Below, in pieces: positions 11,584 through 22,600 of a DNA stretch of 64,000 bases (position 1 is its first letter; every line of letters begins with the position of its first letter). Below the pieces are notes generated by a model that did not search any database, was not told where the DNA came from, and saw only the letters and a list, made by a program, of their open reading frames with translations. Made by a program: the position numbers and the translations under genes. The stretch comes from Rhodeus uyekii. Taxonomy: Eukaryota; Chordata; Actinopteri; Cypriniformes; Acheilognathidae. The DNA lies in the NCBI GenBank assembly GCA_037043235.1, contig JAWRVZ010000136.1, forward strand, positions 1,736,001-1,800,000. Reading direction: 5' to 3'.

Positions 11584-11700
11584 GCGTGCGAGATTGTTGA
11601 CGGGGTTGTTAATGGTTTTACGCTTATGATTATGTCCTTGGTTGATTCTTTGGTACCAGAACGACTTACAAAAAGGTGCGTGTTTAATGGTCATCAATGA
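11458..11700 (+). mobile_element. Truncated hAT-type element with poly-G tract
   Basis: CAGTGGTCCCCAA near 11458 matches the terminus of a common vertebrate hAT MITE class, followed by the GCGGACCGGT motif twice (about 11494 and 11524). A run of 31 G residues follows at 11551-11581. No matching right terminus was found, so the 3' end is uncertain. Confidence 0.55.
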
Positions 11701-12095
11701 AAAAAGCAGCTAAAAAGTAATGTGCAGATCAGAGAAAAACCATAGTAGTTATGTATTTAGAAATGATTTAACTTAATGTTTCTAAAATATGAAGAGTGTC
11801 ATAATGTTTTTTGCATCTGCATGATGCGACTTTTGGCAGAGGTGAAGTAGACGAGAGACGTCTTGGCTGAGAGGAATAGGAGCTTAATCATGTTGTGGTT
11901 GAACCTAAGAATACACTTCTACAACATTTCATAACTGACAGCTCAATTTGAATTTAGTATTAACACAATATTGTAAAAAAACTGATGTGATATTGCAAGA
12001 ATGAGACGTCTACTGCAAGAAAGATAAATGTTTACATCCAGACAAATAAGAATAAGAATCATGTAAAATCTTGCAATGCATGAAACGTATGAAAC

Positions 12096-12265
12096 TTAAC
12101 ATTTACATTTATGCATTTGGCAGACGCTTTTATAAAAAGTGACTGACGCTGCATTCAAGATGCACATTGACATTTTTAATCAGTTCATGCTTTCCCTGGG
12201 AATTGAACCTACAACCGTTGCATTGCAAATGCCACACTCTAATGTTTGAGCTACAGGAAAGCATT
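12096..12265 (-). mobile_element. tRNA-derived SINE (minus)
   Basis: Read on the minus strand: GCTTTCCTGTAGCTCAAAC (A-box-like head), a decayed B box (GGTTCAATTCCC), then the ATGCAGCGTCAGTCAC / AAAGCGTCTGCCAAATGCATAAATG tail shared with the other SINEs here. Diverged relative to the copies at 17.2 and 61.0 kb. Confidence 0.75.
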
Positions 12266-13301
12266 TTCCTGAAATAGTAAAACCCAGTAAAACACAAAAC
12301 AACATTTATAAATATGTGGGAGTCAGATGTATTTATATTTGTATGTGTTTCAGACACACTTTTCTGTTCATCAGCCATATTTAATGACCATCAGTGGGTA
12401 CTAAATTAATGACAGTGAATACAAAAACACATGTACCAATACTTTGCCCCATTGTTAGTCATAAATATCAAGGATGGGCAGAAAAATCACATCACTAAAA
12501 CCGATGAACACTATACAGTAACAACAAAAACTAAAAAAAAAAGAAAAGAAAAAGAAAATTAAACTAAGCGAAATTCATTACATTTTTTCAATTTAATAAT
12601 ACCATTTACATTTATGCATTTATCCAAAGTGAGTTGCAATAAATGAGTAAAGGCAATTTTTCATACAGCCAGTAATTTTCATGGTGTACAATGACAGGTT
12701 TATTAGAAAGCTAGACTTGGAAACAATCTAGAGGTGAAATAAAAAGAAAAATCATGTGTGTTTAAGGTTGTGAGATAGTTCACACAAACAATTACAAGTT
12801 TGTTCTGCTGTGTCATGCAAGCATTTTTGAGCTTCAATTTACCATATTTTAATATATTAATTAATATGTCAATTAACATTTATTTTGTTTCGTCATATAA
12901 AGTGACGTGCCTCTTTAGAACACTTTGATTAGACGATATGGTTCATATGGAAATCTTGGATCTTTAAAGATAAAAATTATTTTAAAAAATGAACTGAAAA
13001 TAGCTTAATTTGTGGTTCGAAGTTGAAAAAGATTTGAACATTTTGGGTGATCTGTCACTACATTTTTGTTAAAGGGATATGTCTCTTCAGCTGCTTCTTG
13101 AAGGTTGTGATTGCCTTAGTAGATTGGGTGGAAGGTGGCAGCTCATTCCACCTGAGATTAGCAGAGAGGCTGAATGCTTCACCTGTAAAGAGAAAAGGTT
13201 GTCTTAATTCAGTTCAATGTATTTGTATAGCCCTTTTCAGAACATACATATATCATTTGAAAGCAGACTGTGTCAAAGTTATATCCATGTGTCAAAAAAA
13301 A
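12266..13301. other. Unannotated DNA with a SINE tail scrap
   Basis: AT-rich. A fragment near 12603-12640 (CATTTACATTTATGCATTTATCC) resembles the 3' tail of the SINE family on the minus strand. Nothing else recognised. Confidence 0.45.
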
Positions 13302-13650
13302 AACATCTCAGGTTACGTATGTAACCCTAGTTCCCTGAAGAGGGAACGAAACACTGCATCAAAACACTAATGGTATGCTTTAGCGTGATTGTCTCGTGAA
13401 GCACAATCAAATCAATCATGTGAATGCACGTCGCCGGATGATGACGTCATGAACCAGGAGGATAAATGTGCTCCTGAAACTGGAAGCGGCAGCTAAATAG
13501 TGTGTGAAACAAGATGTCCAGTAGGCACTTAGGAGGTGTGGAAAAAGATGCAGCGTCTTGTTCCCTCTTCAGGGAACTAGGGTAACATATGTAACCTGAG
13601 ATGCTCCTTTTCAAGGGAAGTCAGGCTGTGTCCAAATGTTAGAGGAACAA
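13302..13650 (-). repeat. DIRS copy A left terminal repeat plus internal complementary region
   Basis: Starts AACATCTCAGGTTACGTATG, contains a perfect CRE palindrome TGACGTCA at 13442-13449 and a GATAAA TATA-like box after it. Near 13546-13605 lies the approximate reverse complement of the first ~55 bases, which is the DIRS internal complementary region. Confidence 0.85.
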
Positions 13651-14003
13651 GAATGCCAATACCACCACAGTGATGAAGGCCTGCTGGCTGAAACGTAGCT
13701 CATTACATGAGCAGTTCCCAAACCAGAATTGAGGTCTAGCTGGTAGAACCTTGTAAAGGTATGCAGAGTGGACCACCCTGCCACATCACAAACTTCTGCA
13801 AGGGATACTCCTGCAATAAAAGTCTTAGAGGCAACCACGCTCTTAGTAGAGTGGGCTTGGGCCAACATAGGAGAAGGTTGTTCAAGCGACTCATTAGACA
13901 GAAAGATATCCTTGACTACCCACCTGCTCATTGTAAGCTTAGAAGCCGGGGCCCCCTTAGGGGTTCCAAAAAATACAAACAATTGGTCACATTTGTGCCA
14001 CAA
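13611..14003 (-). pseudogene. Tyrosine recombinase C-terminal remnant (DIRS copy A)
   Basis: The minus-strand frame aligns with the recombinase C-terminus of the full-length element: a WxKxDQLFVxFG motif, the His-x-x-Arg box and the catalytic FYQLDL tyrosine box. Here the box reads HSTK, so the catalytic arginine is replaced by lysine, while the tyrosine is kept. The frame runs on past the normal C-terminus into the internal complementary region. Upstream coding sequence is separated by the foreign insertion. Non-functional. Confidence 0.8.
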
Positions 14004-14429
14004 GGCAATTCACGAGTTCACACTTTCAAATGATTCAGGTGAGGTAAATGGTATGTGTATTTGGCGTGCTGTCCAAGGAGAGGTCTCCGAGCACTGTATT
14101 TTGCCCGAACCCAGAGCACTCCCCCCAAAAGTTGCAACAAAGTCGGTCAGCTGCTGGGAAGATGTTGCGAATAACACCACCTGAAGGGGGGTTAATCGCA
14201 AGTTCAGGAGGACTTGTTGCATCATTGGAAAATGAGTTTGATGTTTGTGGTTTCCGAGATGATGAGCATCACTGGTGGTTGGCTGTAGAAGGTTTGGGGC
14301 AGGGAGGAGGTTCCACTGCTTTGGCATTGTAAAAGTGCTTGTTGGTCAACTTGTTTGCTAGAGAGCAAGTTGGATGAAAACCTGAGTTCCTGGGGGAATA
14401 TAAAGAAGGCAGTGGGAACCAATTTCTGA

Positions 14430-15440
14430 AGAGACTGAGCTCTCCTGGGAGCATGAAGGCACATCACTACTGCGGTAGTGGAAACCCCCCTAAGCCACTA
14501 TGGGAGCAGGGAGGCACATCACTGCTAGCTGCGGAGGGACTATTTTTGAAGAGCCTGTGGTCCTGCGGGAGTGTGAAAGCACATCTGTGTTGCGGTGGAG
14601 AAAATTCTTTCTGACTGCTTCGGCAGTGAATAAAATCTTCCTCCTAGAACTAGCGGGAATGTGGAGGAACATCATCACTGCAGTGATTGGGAGAATTCTC
14701 TGAGAACTGAGCTCCTGCGGAAGCGTCACTGCTGCGACTGTGGAATAAATTTCCCCTTGGAACTGAGCTCCTGCGGGAGTGTGGGGAACGTAATTTCTGC
14801 GGCCATGGAGAGAACTTCAGAGAAATTAGCTCCTGTGGGAGCATGAAGGTGCATCACTGCAGTGGATAATTTCAGAAAACTGAGCTCCTGCAGGAGCGTC
14901 ACTGCTGCAGCAGTGGAATACGTATTTACCATTAGAACTGAGATCCTGCGGGAGCGAGGAGGTGCATCATTGCTGCAGCAATGGAGAGAACTTCAGATAA
15001 ATTAGCTCCTGCGGGAGAGTGGAGGTGCATCACTGCTGCGGCAGTGAATCATTTCAGAGAACTGAGCTCCTGTGGGAGCGTCACTGCTGTGGAAGTGGTA
15101 TACATTTCCCCATACATATGAGCTCCAGGGGCAGTGTGGGGGAACATCATTGCTGCAGCCATGGAGAGAATTTCAAAGAAATTAGCTCCTGCAGGAGAAT
15201 GGAGGTGCATCACTGCTGTGGCAGTGGACAAAATTGAGAGAACTGGGCTCCTGCTGGAGCGTCACAGCTGCGGCAGAGGAATAAACTTCACCTTAGAACT
15301 GAGCTTGTGTGGGAGTATCACTGCTGTGGTAGTGGAGAACTTCCTCTGAAAAACGTATTCCACTTGCTGTGGCAGTGGAAGCCATTTCTGGAGAGACTGA
15401 GGTCCTGTGGGAGCCTTACAGCTGCAGCAGTGGAGGAAAC
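14430..15440 (+). repeat. Higher-order tandem array of 57-62-bp monomers
   Basis: About 16 diverged monomers start at roughly 14437, 14503, 14560, 14640, 14704, 14761, 14823, 14878, 14935, 14999, 15058, 15116, 15180, 15239, 15297 and 15390. Each carries the partly palindromic core GAGCTCCTGCGGGAGC followed by CATCACTGCTGCGGCAGTGG or a shortened form. Between 14704 and 15239 three monomer types alternate in a trimer of about 174-181 bp, so the array has higher-order organisation. Short open frames on both strands across it are by-products. It sits inside the DNA that interrupts DIRS copy A. Confidence 0.8.
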
Positions 15441-15851
15441 TTTGGAGAGGAAGAATAAGCTTTTTTGATGCAAAACTGGATTGATTGAATGTAGCTGCTG
15501 AAAGCTTCTGATGACCTATGGCCCAGTGCTTGGATCTGCTAGTTTTGGAATAAAACGATGGGGCGATGAAAGTCATCTGTAAAAAGTGGGTCAAGTGAGA
15601 GTTTAGCCTGGTCTTCTATAATGAAGGTAGGCCAATAAGGATTGGTATGGTTGAATGAGAGAAATAAAGGCCGGGGCCAAAGCCACTTGCGGAGGCAGCC
15701 TCACACTTGGGTTGACCCCTGGAGCCCGGAGAGGAACAAAAGGGGTAGACAAGGAGAGTAAAACAGGCCTGTGCCGCTAGTGTATTTAACGACAAAAGCA
15801 CACTTACTTCCACATGTTTGGAAATCAGAAAATCAAAGTTAATGAAAGTTC
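15441..15851. other. Unidentified part of the insert in DIRS copy A
   Basis: No family recognised. Lies between the tandem array and the solo LTR. Confidence 0.4.
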
Positions 15852-15856
15852 ACAAA

Positions 15857-16206
15857 TGTCATGATGGACTCAAGGACACAGAAGTTAGTACTCAATACAG
15901 ATTTATTGAAGTCAGGACACAAAACAGTGAACTGGCGGACAGGTGAAAACACAGGGAATGGTGAGAGGGTTAGCTGTAGTGGAGAACACGGAGAATGTAT
16001 TGGAGTCTTGGAATACAGGGAAACAATCTTAATGCCGCCATGTGTAGCGCAGAGTTGTGATGCAGCCTGTGTAGCAAGAGCTGTGACCAGACACTGAGTG
16101 TGGGGTGAGGGCTGGTGATAAAGGGCTTCAGTGATGGGAAACAGGTGCGGGTGCTCAGTATTGAGGTGATTGGGAACGAGTGGGCGGAGCGTGGGAGTCC
16201 GTGACA
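15857..16206 (-). mobile_element. Solo LTR (minus), TSD ACAAA
   Basis: On the plus strand it starts TGTCATGATGG and ends GTCCGTGACA, 350 bp. The 5-bp target duplication ACAAA is at 15852-15856 and 16207-16211. On the minus strand AATAAA lies about 50 bases from the end, giving the orientation. No internal region remains, so it is a product of LTR-LTR recombination. Confidence 0.9.
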
Positions 16207-16211
16207 ACAAA

Positions 16212-17208
16212 CTTGTTGGCTTTGAAGAAAAAGAGTGGTTTCCAGTGAGTTCACTTTATAGGTGATTATGCTGAACAATCAAGGCAGTGTTGAAAATAAG
16301 TTTCTTAATAATTATGCGAGCGACTGTGCATGCAATCAGAGTGCAATGTGCGACTGTAATGCATGCGATCTGACTGTAGTGTGCACTACTGCTTGATCTG
16401 CAAGGAAGCAGCATGTTAGTTTAGAACAATAAATCACTTGATAAATCACATTTCAGACAAGGATTCCCCTAAACAGTAGTAGGCATAAACTGTGCTTGTG
16501 ATTTAGCATTGCTAAAATCAAAAAGGCACTAAGAATGGTTAGAGTTGATCTTGCTTGGGTGAGGTGATGGGCATAGAGAGTGTGAGCCAAGACTGAATCT
16601 GCAGCTCAGTTTGCTGAGGGCATGCTGGAGGAAAGCCTGGTCCTTGTGGGAAGAGGGTGGCATTGCCCGAGACTCGAGTTTGCTGCTCAATGAGACTTAT
16701 TATCCTTTCTCAATGGTAGGAATGATTAAAATGGGCCGATGTGGAGATGCTGAATGCGGATGCTGTTTCGCTCGTGGTGGTGAGGACAGGCCTCCCACCT
16801 CAGTATGCATTTGTTTGTTTGTTGCTCGGGACCCGGTGTTTTGGTCTGGCACCCATGATATAATACAGAGGGTGATCTAATATAATCAACATGTTGTTAG
16901 GTAGAGGAAAATCGCTCCTAAGGCCAGAGGATTCCGTAAAAAATTCAGCTGACGTGAAGAACTAGACTGTATTGAGACCGGAAGGCAGAGCCAAAATGCA
17001 GGAAATTTTCAAGAGATGTAGGTGAGTCGAATATGTCTATATACAGTATGCACACTTCCTCTCATGCTGATGGGATGAGGCGTAATTGCTGATGATGAGT
17101 TGATTGCATTGATCCTTTGAACGTGCTTCCCCCAAACTTTGTTAATAAAACATAATTTCTGTGGACGTAGTACTCGCACTGGAGAAACCCTATTTTTTTT
17201 AACTCCTG
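16212..17208. other. Unidentified part of the insert in DIRS copy A
   Basis: Contains repeated GCATGCRATC-type words near 16330-16370 but no recognised element. It may belong to one larger DNA element together with 14005-15851. Confidence 0.35.
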
Positions 17209-17376
17209 ATCACTAAAAAGCTTTCCTGTAGCTCAATCAGTAGAGCATTGGCGTTTACAACGCCAAGGTCATTGGTTCGATCCAAGCGAAAGCAAGAACT
17301 GATTCAATGTGTACCTTGAATGCAATGTAAGACGCTTTGGATAAAAGCGTCTGCCAAATGCGTAAATGTAAATGTA
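17209..17376 (+). mobile_element. tRNA-derived SINE
   Basis: AAGCTTTCCTGTAGCTCAAT begins a tRNA-like head with A box (TAGCTCAATCAGTAGAGC) and B box (GGTTCGATCC, near 17274). The tail ends GATAAAAGCGTCTGCCAAATG and TGTAAATGTAAATG. The DIRS recombinase sequence resumes immediately after the tail at about 17380. Confidence 0.85.
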
Positions 17377-17379
17377 AAT

Positions 17380-18320
17380 GGTGGGGAACAGAAAGCCTGC
17401 GGTAACATGAACTGTGTCATATTAGCACTGTCACGGTTCTGTCTCTGTTTCCAGTGTTATTAGTGTTCTAGTGGACAGAACCGTGGCACTGCTCTCTCTC
17501 CTGTGTGTGTGTCTCATTAGTGTCTGCCCCACCTCCTTGTTTCCCTTAATCATCCCAGCTGTGTCTCATCACTACCTTCCTTATGTGTTCCCTATAAATA
17601 TCCTGGTGTGTTTGCTGTCATTTGTAGTGTCGTTGTCATTCTATGGAGATGTTCCCTGAGACCCTGTTCTGTGTTCCTTGCCCTTTGCTTTATGTTTCTT
17701 GAGTTTGTCGTTATTATGTTTAGTCTAGGTTTTTCCCCCTCGTGGGTTTTTCATTTCGTGTATTATGTTTCTTGTTTATAATAAATCCCTTACCGTTTCC
17801 CCTGCATTTGAGTCCTCCCTTTAATCGCCCCGTGACAAGCACGAACCTTAGGCACACACCCTGGGATGGGGTGGAAGAAGGCTTTAGCCATATTCGGAGC
17901 AAACTCTAGGTATGAAGGGGCAACTGAGAGAGCTTGAAGGTCACTTATCCTTTAGATAGAGGAAACTAACTTTTTTTAAGGTTAAAAAAGGGGCTTGGGA
18001 TAAGCCCTGGAGCACCCTAGAAAAATTCCAGACCGGAACTCTAACACATGCAGCTATGGGAGCCACATAAACCTTCCTTTTGGGGATGACCCTGCATTGA
18101 ATCTGTCTTGCAGGAACTCCAACACTGTGCCAAATTGATAGATAAATGGGTCCAACTGCCTCTCACTGCAGAAGTGAAAAGTTTCAACTTCAGGGCATAC
18201 AGTTTCCTTGTGGAAGGAGCTCTGGAGTGGAGAAGGGTCTCAACAACCTCAGTTGAGAGATCAGAGTATATAAGCTGAGCACACTCTGCCCGGCCACTGC
18301 AATTAAGTGGCAATTAAGGT
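17380..18320 (-). pseudogene. Tyrosine recombinase N-terminal/middle remnant (DIRS copy A)
   Basis: Minus-strand sequence corresponding to 52436-53120 of the intact element, including the RAPSTRKLYALK motif at the start of the recombinase core-binding region (minus-strand frame 18041-18313). It is split by the solo LTR at 17429-17837, and frameshifts and stops are frequent. Confidence 0.8.
17429..17837 (+). mobile_element. Solo LTR, TSD AGCAC
   Basis: Starts TGTCACGGTTC and ends CCCCGTGACA, 409 bp, with target duplication AGCAC at 17424-17428 and 17838-17842. An AATAAA lies at about 17780. Removing it rejoins the DIRS recombinase sequence (…ATTAGCAC / GAACCTT…), proving it inserted after DIRS copy A. 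Confidence 0.93.
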
Positions 18321-18840
18321 GAGATGGACCTAGTCCTCTCCAGAACTCCCAGAAGCAGAACAACCGGGTGAAATGCGTACAAACATAGCCTCGGCCACGT
18401 CTGCACCACAGCATCCAGTCCAAGAGAAGCTGGATAAGTGAGGGAGAAGCAAAGTGGACAGTGAGACATCTCTCAAGATGCAAACAGATCTACTTGTGTT
18501 TGGCCACATTTCTCCCAAATCTGCACCACCACTTCGGGGTGGAGTCTCCATTCCCCGGGCCTCAGCCCCTGCCTCAACTAGATATCTGCTTCCAAATAAG
18601 ATATCTTGGGTCCCTGGCATATGCACAGCAAGGAGAGAGAGTAGTTTCCCTTGGTACCAGAGGAGGGTCTGTTGTGCTAACTTGTAAAGCGGACATGTAC
18701 GCAGACCCCCCTGTTGATTTATGTAGGACACTACCGATGAGTTGCTCCACTAATGCGACAACAACATGATGTCCCCTGAGGTCTAGAAATAATCCTCGTC
18801 AAGCCATACAGACGGCCAACATACCCAGTCAATTTATGTG
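18320..18840 (-). pseudogene. RNase H and methylase-like remnant (DIRS copy A)
   Basis: Minus-strand frames contain SYINQQGGLRTCPLYKLA, aligning with the RNase H segment of the full-length element, and a degraded stretch corresponding to its downstream VDLFAS region. Frameshifted and truncated; the RT domain is missing. Confidence 0.8.
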
Positions 18841-18866
18841 CCAGTAGAGTTGGTGTCCACTCCACA

Positions 18867-19086
18867 GACCCTAGTTCCCTGAAGAGGAAACGAGACACTG
18901 CATCTTTTGCCACACCGCCTAAGCGCCTACTGGACGTCTTGCTTCAGACACTGTTTAGCTGCTGCTTCCGGCAGACCTTTATCGTCCTGGATCATGACAT
19001 CATTAGCCATCATGTGATGCACACTAAAACACTAAAAGCATTCCCCTAGAGTTTCGAAGCAGCGCAAGTTCCCTTGAAAAGGAAGT
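18867..19086 (-). repeat. DIRS copy A right arm (inverted repeat of the left end)
   Basis: Approximately the reverse complement of 13400-13600 with terminal sequence. Unusually it begins with internal-complementary-region material (CCCTAGTTCCCTGAAGAGG) and then runs through spacer and terminal repeat. It therefore extends further inward than a normal right terminal repeat. The CRE is decayed to TGACATCA. Confidence 0.75.
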
Positions 19087-19584
19087 ACAGTTCTAAGATA
19101 ATACTAATATCATGCAAATCATATAGTTAGCTGATATCATGAATCATTAGGCAAAAGCAGTGATCTAATTAAAGCAGTTATTAGAAGTTGTGATCATAAT
19201 GATTACAATATAAATATTATATTTGGCATTGATGCATGTTGATTCAGAGTTGGCATCATCCGGAGTCCTCACAGGGGTTGGTGTCATCTCTTCACAGATT
19301 TTAGGGCATCTGAAATAAGTATTTGGATCCAAACTGGGGCTGGCGTACTCTCTAGTTACCTCGGGGCATCTCAAGGTAGAGACAGAGAAGCAAATGGAAA
19401 AAGTAATTAGCATAGCTGCTGTTCATAACATTTCCAGTAAAAAAGATAATCATGTGTATTTCATATGATATAACTGGAGTACAAGTTATGAGGTACATTA
19501 TGTGAATGCTTGGCTAAAGCATGTATTTTTAATCTAGATTAAAACTGGGAGAGTATGTCTGAACCTTGAACATTATCATATACA

Positions 19585-19587
<3 letters not shown>

Positions 19588-19660
<73 letters not shown>
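19588..19660. repeat. (TA)n microsatellite
   Basis: 73-bp uninterrupted TA run, followed by three copies of a TCTRAACTAT-like decamer. Confidence 0.95.
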
Positions 19661-19662
<2 letters not shown>

Positions 19663-22600
19663 TGAACTATTCTAAACTATTCTAAACTCTATATTCTAGA
19701 GTTTAGAAACCAAATGGAAAAAGATCTCCCTCCTTTACTAGACTTAAATATCCAGGTACTACTTCAAGTGCCTCTATTATGTTTTTTTCGAAATTTTCCT
19801 TTTTATTCAGTTTGTAATATGGCTGTCTGTAAATGTAAATATTCTGCAAAGTTGTAAAAAGGAAAGTGCACAATAAATAAGTGATTGTCTCTCAAAGGAC
19901 TCTGTAATTCAAATCCCACTGTGTTGCAGTTCTACGTCAGTAGATAAGACATTTGCATAATGCCCACCTATGTTGTACGTTATCTGACCCCGAACAACTT
20001 AACCCAGTCTCAATCACGCAATTTTACTGATGATGGCTTCTAAAATCTCAGAGTTCAATGCAGGATTCGCAAAACACTTGTTCTTGAAAGACAGGTCAGT
20101 TTATTTGGATCACCTTGGTCCTCAGAATCACAACCTGTATGAATTCTTGATGTGTATATATATTCTACCAGGTGTTCAAAATATGTAGTTTTGTTTTTTA
20201 TATTGTGTAAATATCCAGCAAACCAGTTAACTCATGTTATTATTGTCTTACTGAAATTGTTTTGCTAACTACTACTATCTAAAACCATGTCTATTAATGC
20301 AGATTTTTAGTTTTTAACACTACTTTAAGTAAAGAGAAAGGATGGAGAATTATTTGTTTAGAAAAACATTAATATTACATCAGTTATTCACATTTTTTCT
20401 TTGCAAACATATGCACTGTTATTGATCCAGTTCACTCATGTGCACCGCAATAAATTAAAAATATTTGCATCTCATAATGTACCTCAAACTGAGTGATATC
20501 ACTGAGAAATGTCCTGCTCAAGTCGTCATTGCAATTGAGGTTCAGGTTTAATAACTAGTTCTTCCTATGTTCCAATCATTGGACTCACAATTGATATGTA
20601 AATTGATGTCATCGTTACTGTCTTTGCAGTGCATACAATTGCTGACGACTGAGGAAGCCTCCTGAGTTGAAGTTCAGTCATGCTAATAGCCGTTTAGCTT
20701 CCGACACGCGCTATAAGCGGTAGACCGATCCTAACCGACTGGGCCATCTGGTTAATCAGAGCAAGGAAAATCAGGATTTAGAGAGACTGAATCATCTGAA
20801 AAGTTGTTTGAGAATTTGCTATCTATGTTATGAGAAAATTAAAGTGCTCTTTGACCTTTGATGCATTTAACCCTATTGTAAACCTCCAAAACATAATTAA
20901 GAACCTTTATAATTGCATAATAGGAGCTCTTTAAAGTCTACAGTTGACGAACCTTAAGTTATCAGTTCACTGTTATTACAAGATAAGCATTAGAATTACA
21001 TAGAATATTTACACTAGCGATAATGATCCATGAAAATATGCCACACAACATAAATTGCATCTCATGTGAGGTTAATTAATTCCTGGGAGTTTATTTTTCT
21101 AATTTACTATACAGTTTATGGTCATTTAACGGCATATCTGGGGTAAATGTAATGCTACATGACATTGTTAATAAGTTTTATTATCTACATCTTTCTGTGG
21201 TTGAAACACTGATTGAGTGATTATATGAGACATGATATATTTCAGTGAGTTGTACTGTATCATTCAACTTTCTTTCTAATGTTCATTCATGTTTTATTTG
21301 TGCTATAATTAGTAGTAAAGAAGAAGGAATGCCACTTCAACTGAGGCACTACACCGATCTCTCACGCCACATTAAAGAATGCCACAACCACATTTAATTT
21401 CAAAGTAATTTGAAAGCTGAGTCTTTTTATTTATTTTTCACACCAAGAGTAACCTGCTCTTGTCTTCTCAGTGCCATCTTTGCTGTGCAATGGGGTTTTT
21501 TATTGCATGAGAAAATGGATGTGTATACCAGTGTGCAAGTGGTGCTCCTTGCAAAGCCAAATAACATCCAGCTCCACCGCTCTGAAGGTCATGGCTTGAG
21601 CTTGACCTAGTCCAACGCCATCTCTGTAGATTTAATGGGTGGAGGAAAGAGTAGACAGAGTGGGAAGGGTTAGGGTGTGGTTGGAGCTTCTAGATCCACA
21701 CACACCCCAAATTACATCCAGAGAGGGGAATTTGAACCTCACGCTCCACAGAAGGTGCACAGATTTAACATCGGGGTTCAGTTGGTCATGCAACGTTGAC
21801 CAACTGTGGGATGCTGTTGATGCAAGCGGTGCGGAGAGTGTGCCCTTCTCATGACTCAACAAGTAAACAAGTTAAAATTAAGTAAAAGTAAAAATTCAGA
21901 AATGCAATCTCAATTAGGAAATTCTCTAACTTTGTAAGAGTAAAAGCGAATCAGTCTGGAGTTAAGTGAGGGCATTCTGGCTAATGTAAGCACTTCAGTT
22001 GGAGTGGTCAGGTTCCAGCCTGATTAATAGAGGTCAAGCAGATTGTTTTTTGTTAGAAAGTTACACATACCAAGCTCAAAAGCATTTGACATAAAGGGGA
22101 AGATGGAGAGCAGCCAGTAGTCTTCATCTGGTATGTCTCAAGTGAGGTCAGATGTGAAGTGGAGTGGAATAGGGTCAGCCAGAAGATTGTGTCAATGTTC
22201 TGAGTGACCAATGCTGAATATTTTGCTCTTGAAATGATGAACTCCTCAGCTGAGTGTGATGATATCAGAGGGGGAGAGTGAGATCAGTGAGGTGAGAACT
22301 GAAAGTTGGAGGTGAAGGAGCTACATGAGGGAATGTTCTTCTGAAAATCACTGCTGGGTGAGATTTGAAATGTCCATGATCACAAATCTGACCATGAAAT
22401 AAACACTTTGACCTGAATCTCTGGAGGTTGTGATAGCATGATATACTGTCTATTCTCAATGGACTCCTGGAGATAAATACCCTTATCTTTGTTTAGCATG
22501 ATATTGATGTCTGCAGAGAGGCTCATGGCCTGGTCAAATATTAATGTTGGCTTTGAGGAGGAGGTATCTGCCTCTAAGGAAGAGGTTTGCTAAATACTGT

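Larger units (their letters stand above)
13302..19086 (-). mobile_element. DIRS copy A, decayed and interrupted
   Basis: Left terminal repeat and internal complementary region (13302-13650), recombinase remnants (13611-14003 and 17380-18320), RNase H/methylase-like remnants (18320-18840) and an inverted right arm (18867-19086) occur in the same order as in the intact element at 51646-56809. Most of RT and all of gag are deleted. About 3.4 kb of foreign DNA (14005-17379) and a solo LTR (17429-17837) interrupt the recombinase gene. Confidence 0.85.

Noticed and set aside
11470..11697. ORF with a polyproline run
   Set aside because: Translation of the 31-G tract on the opposite strand.
14010..14470. 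Protein-coding ORFs of 80-138 codons before the array
   Set aside because: Open on both strands, and the left ones are shadows of the DIRS recombinase remnant; no recognisable domain.
17209..17300. tRNA gene
   Set aside because: A and B boxes are present but the body continues into a conserved SINE tail, and the same unit recurs at 12.1, 25.5 and 61.0 kb.
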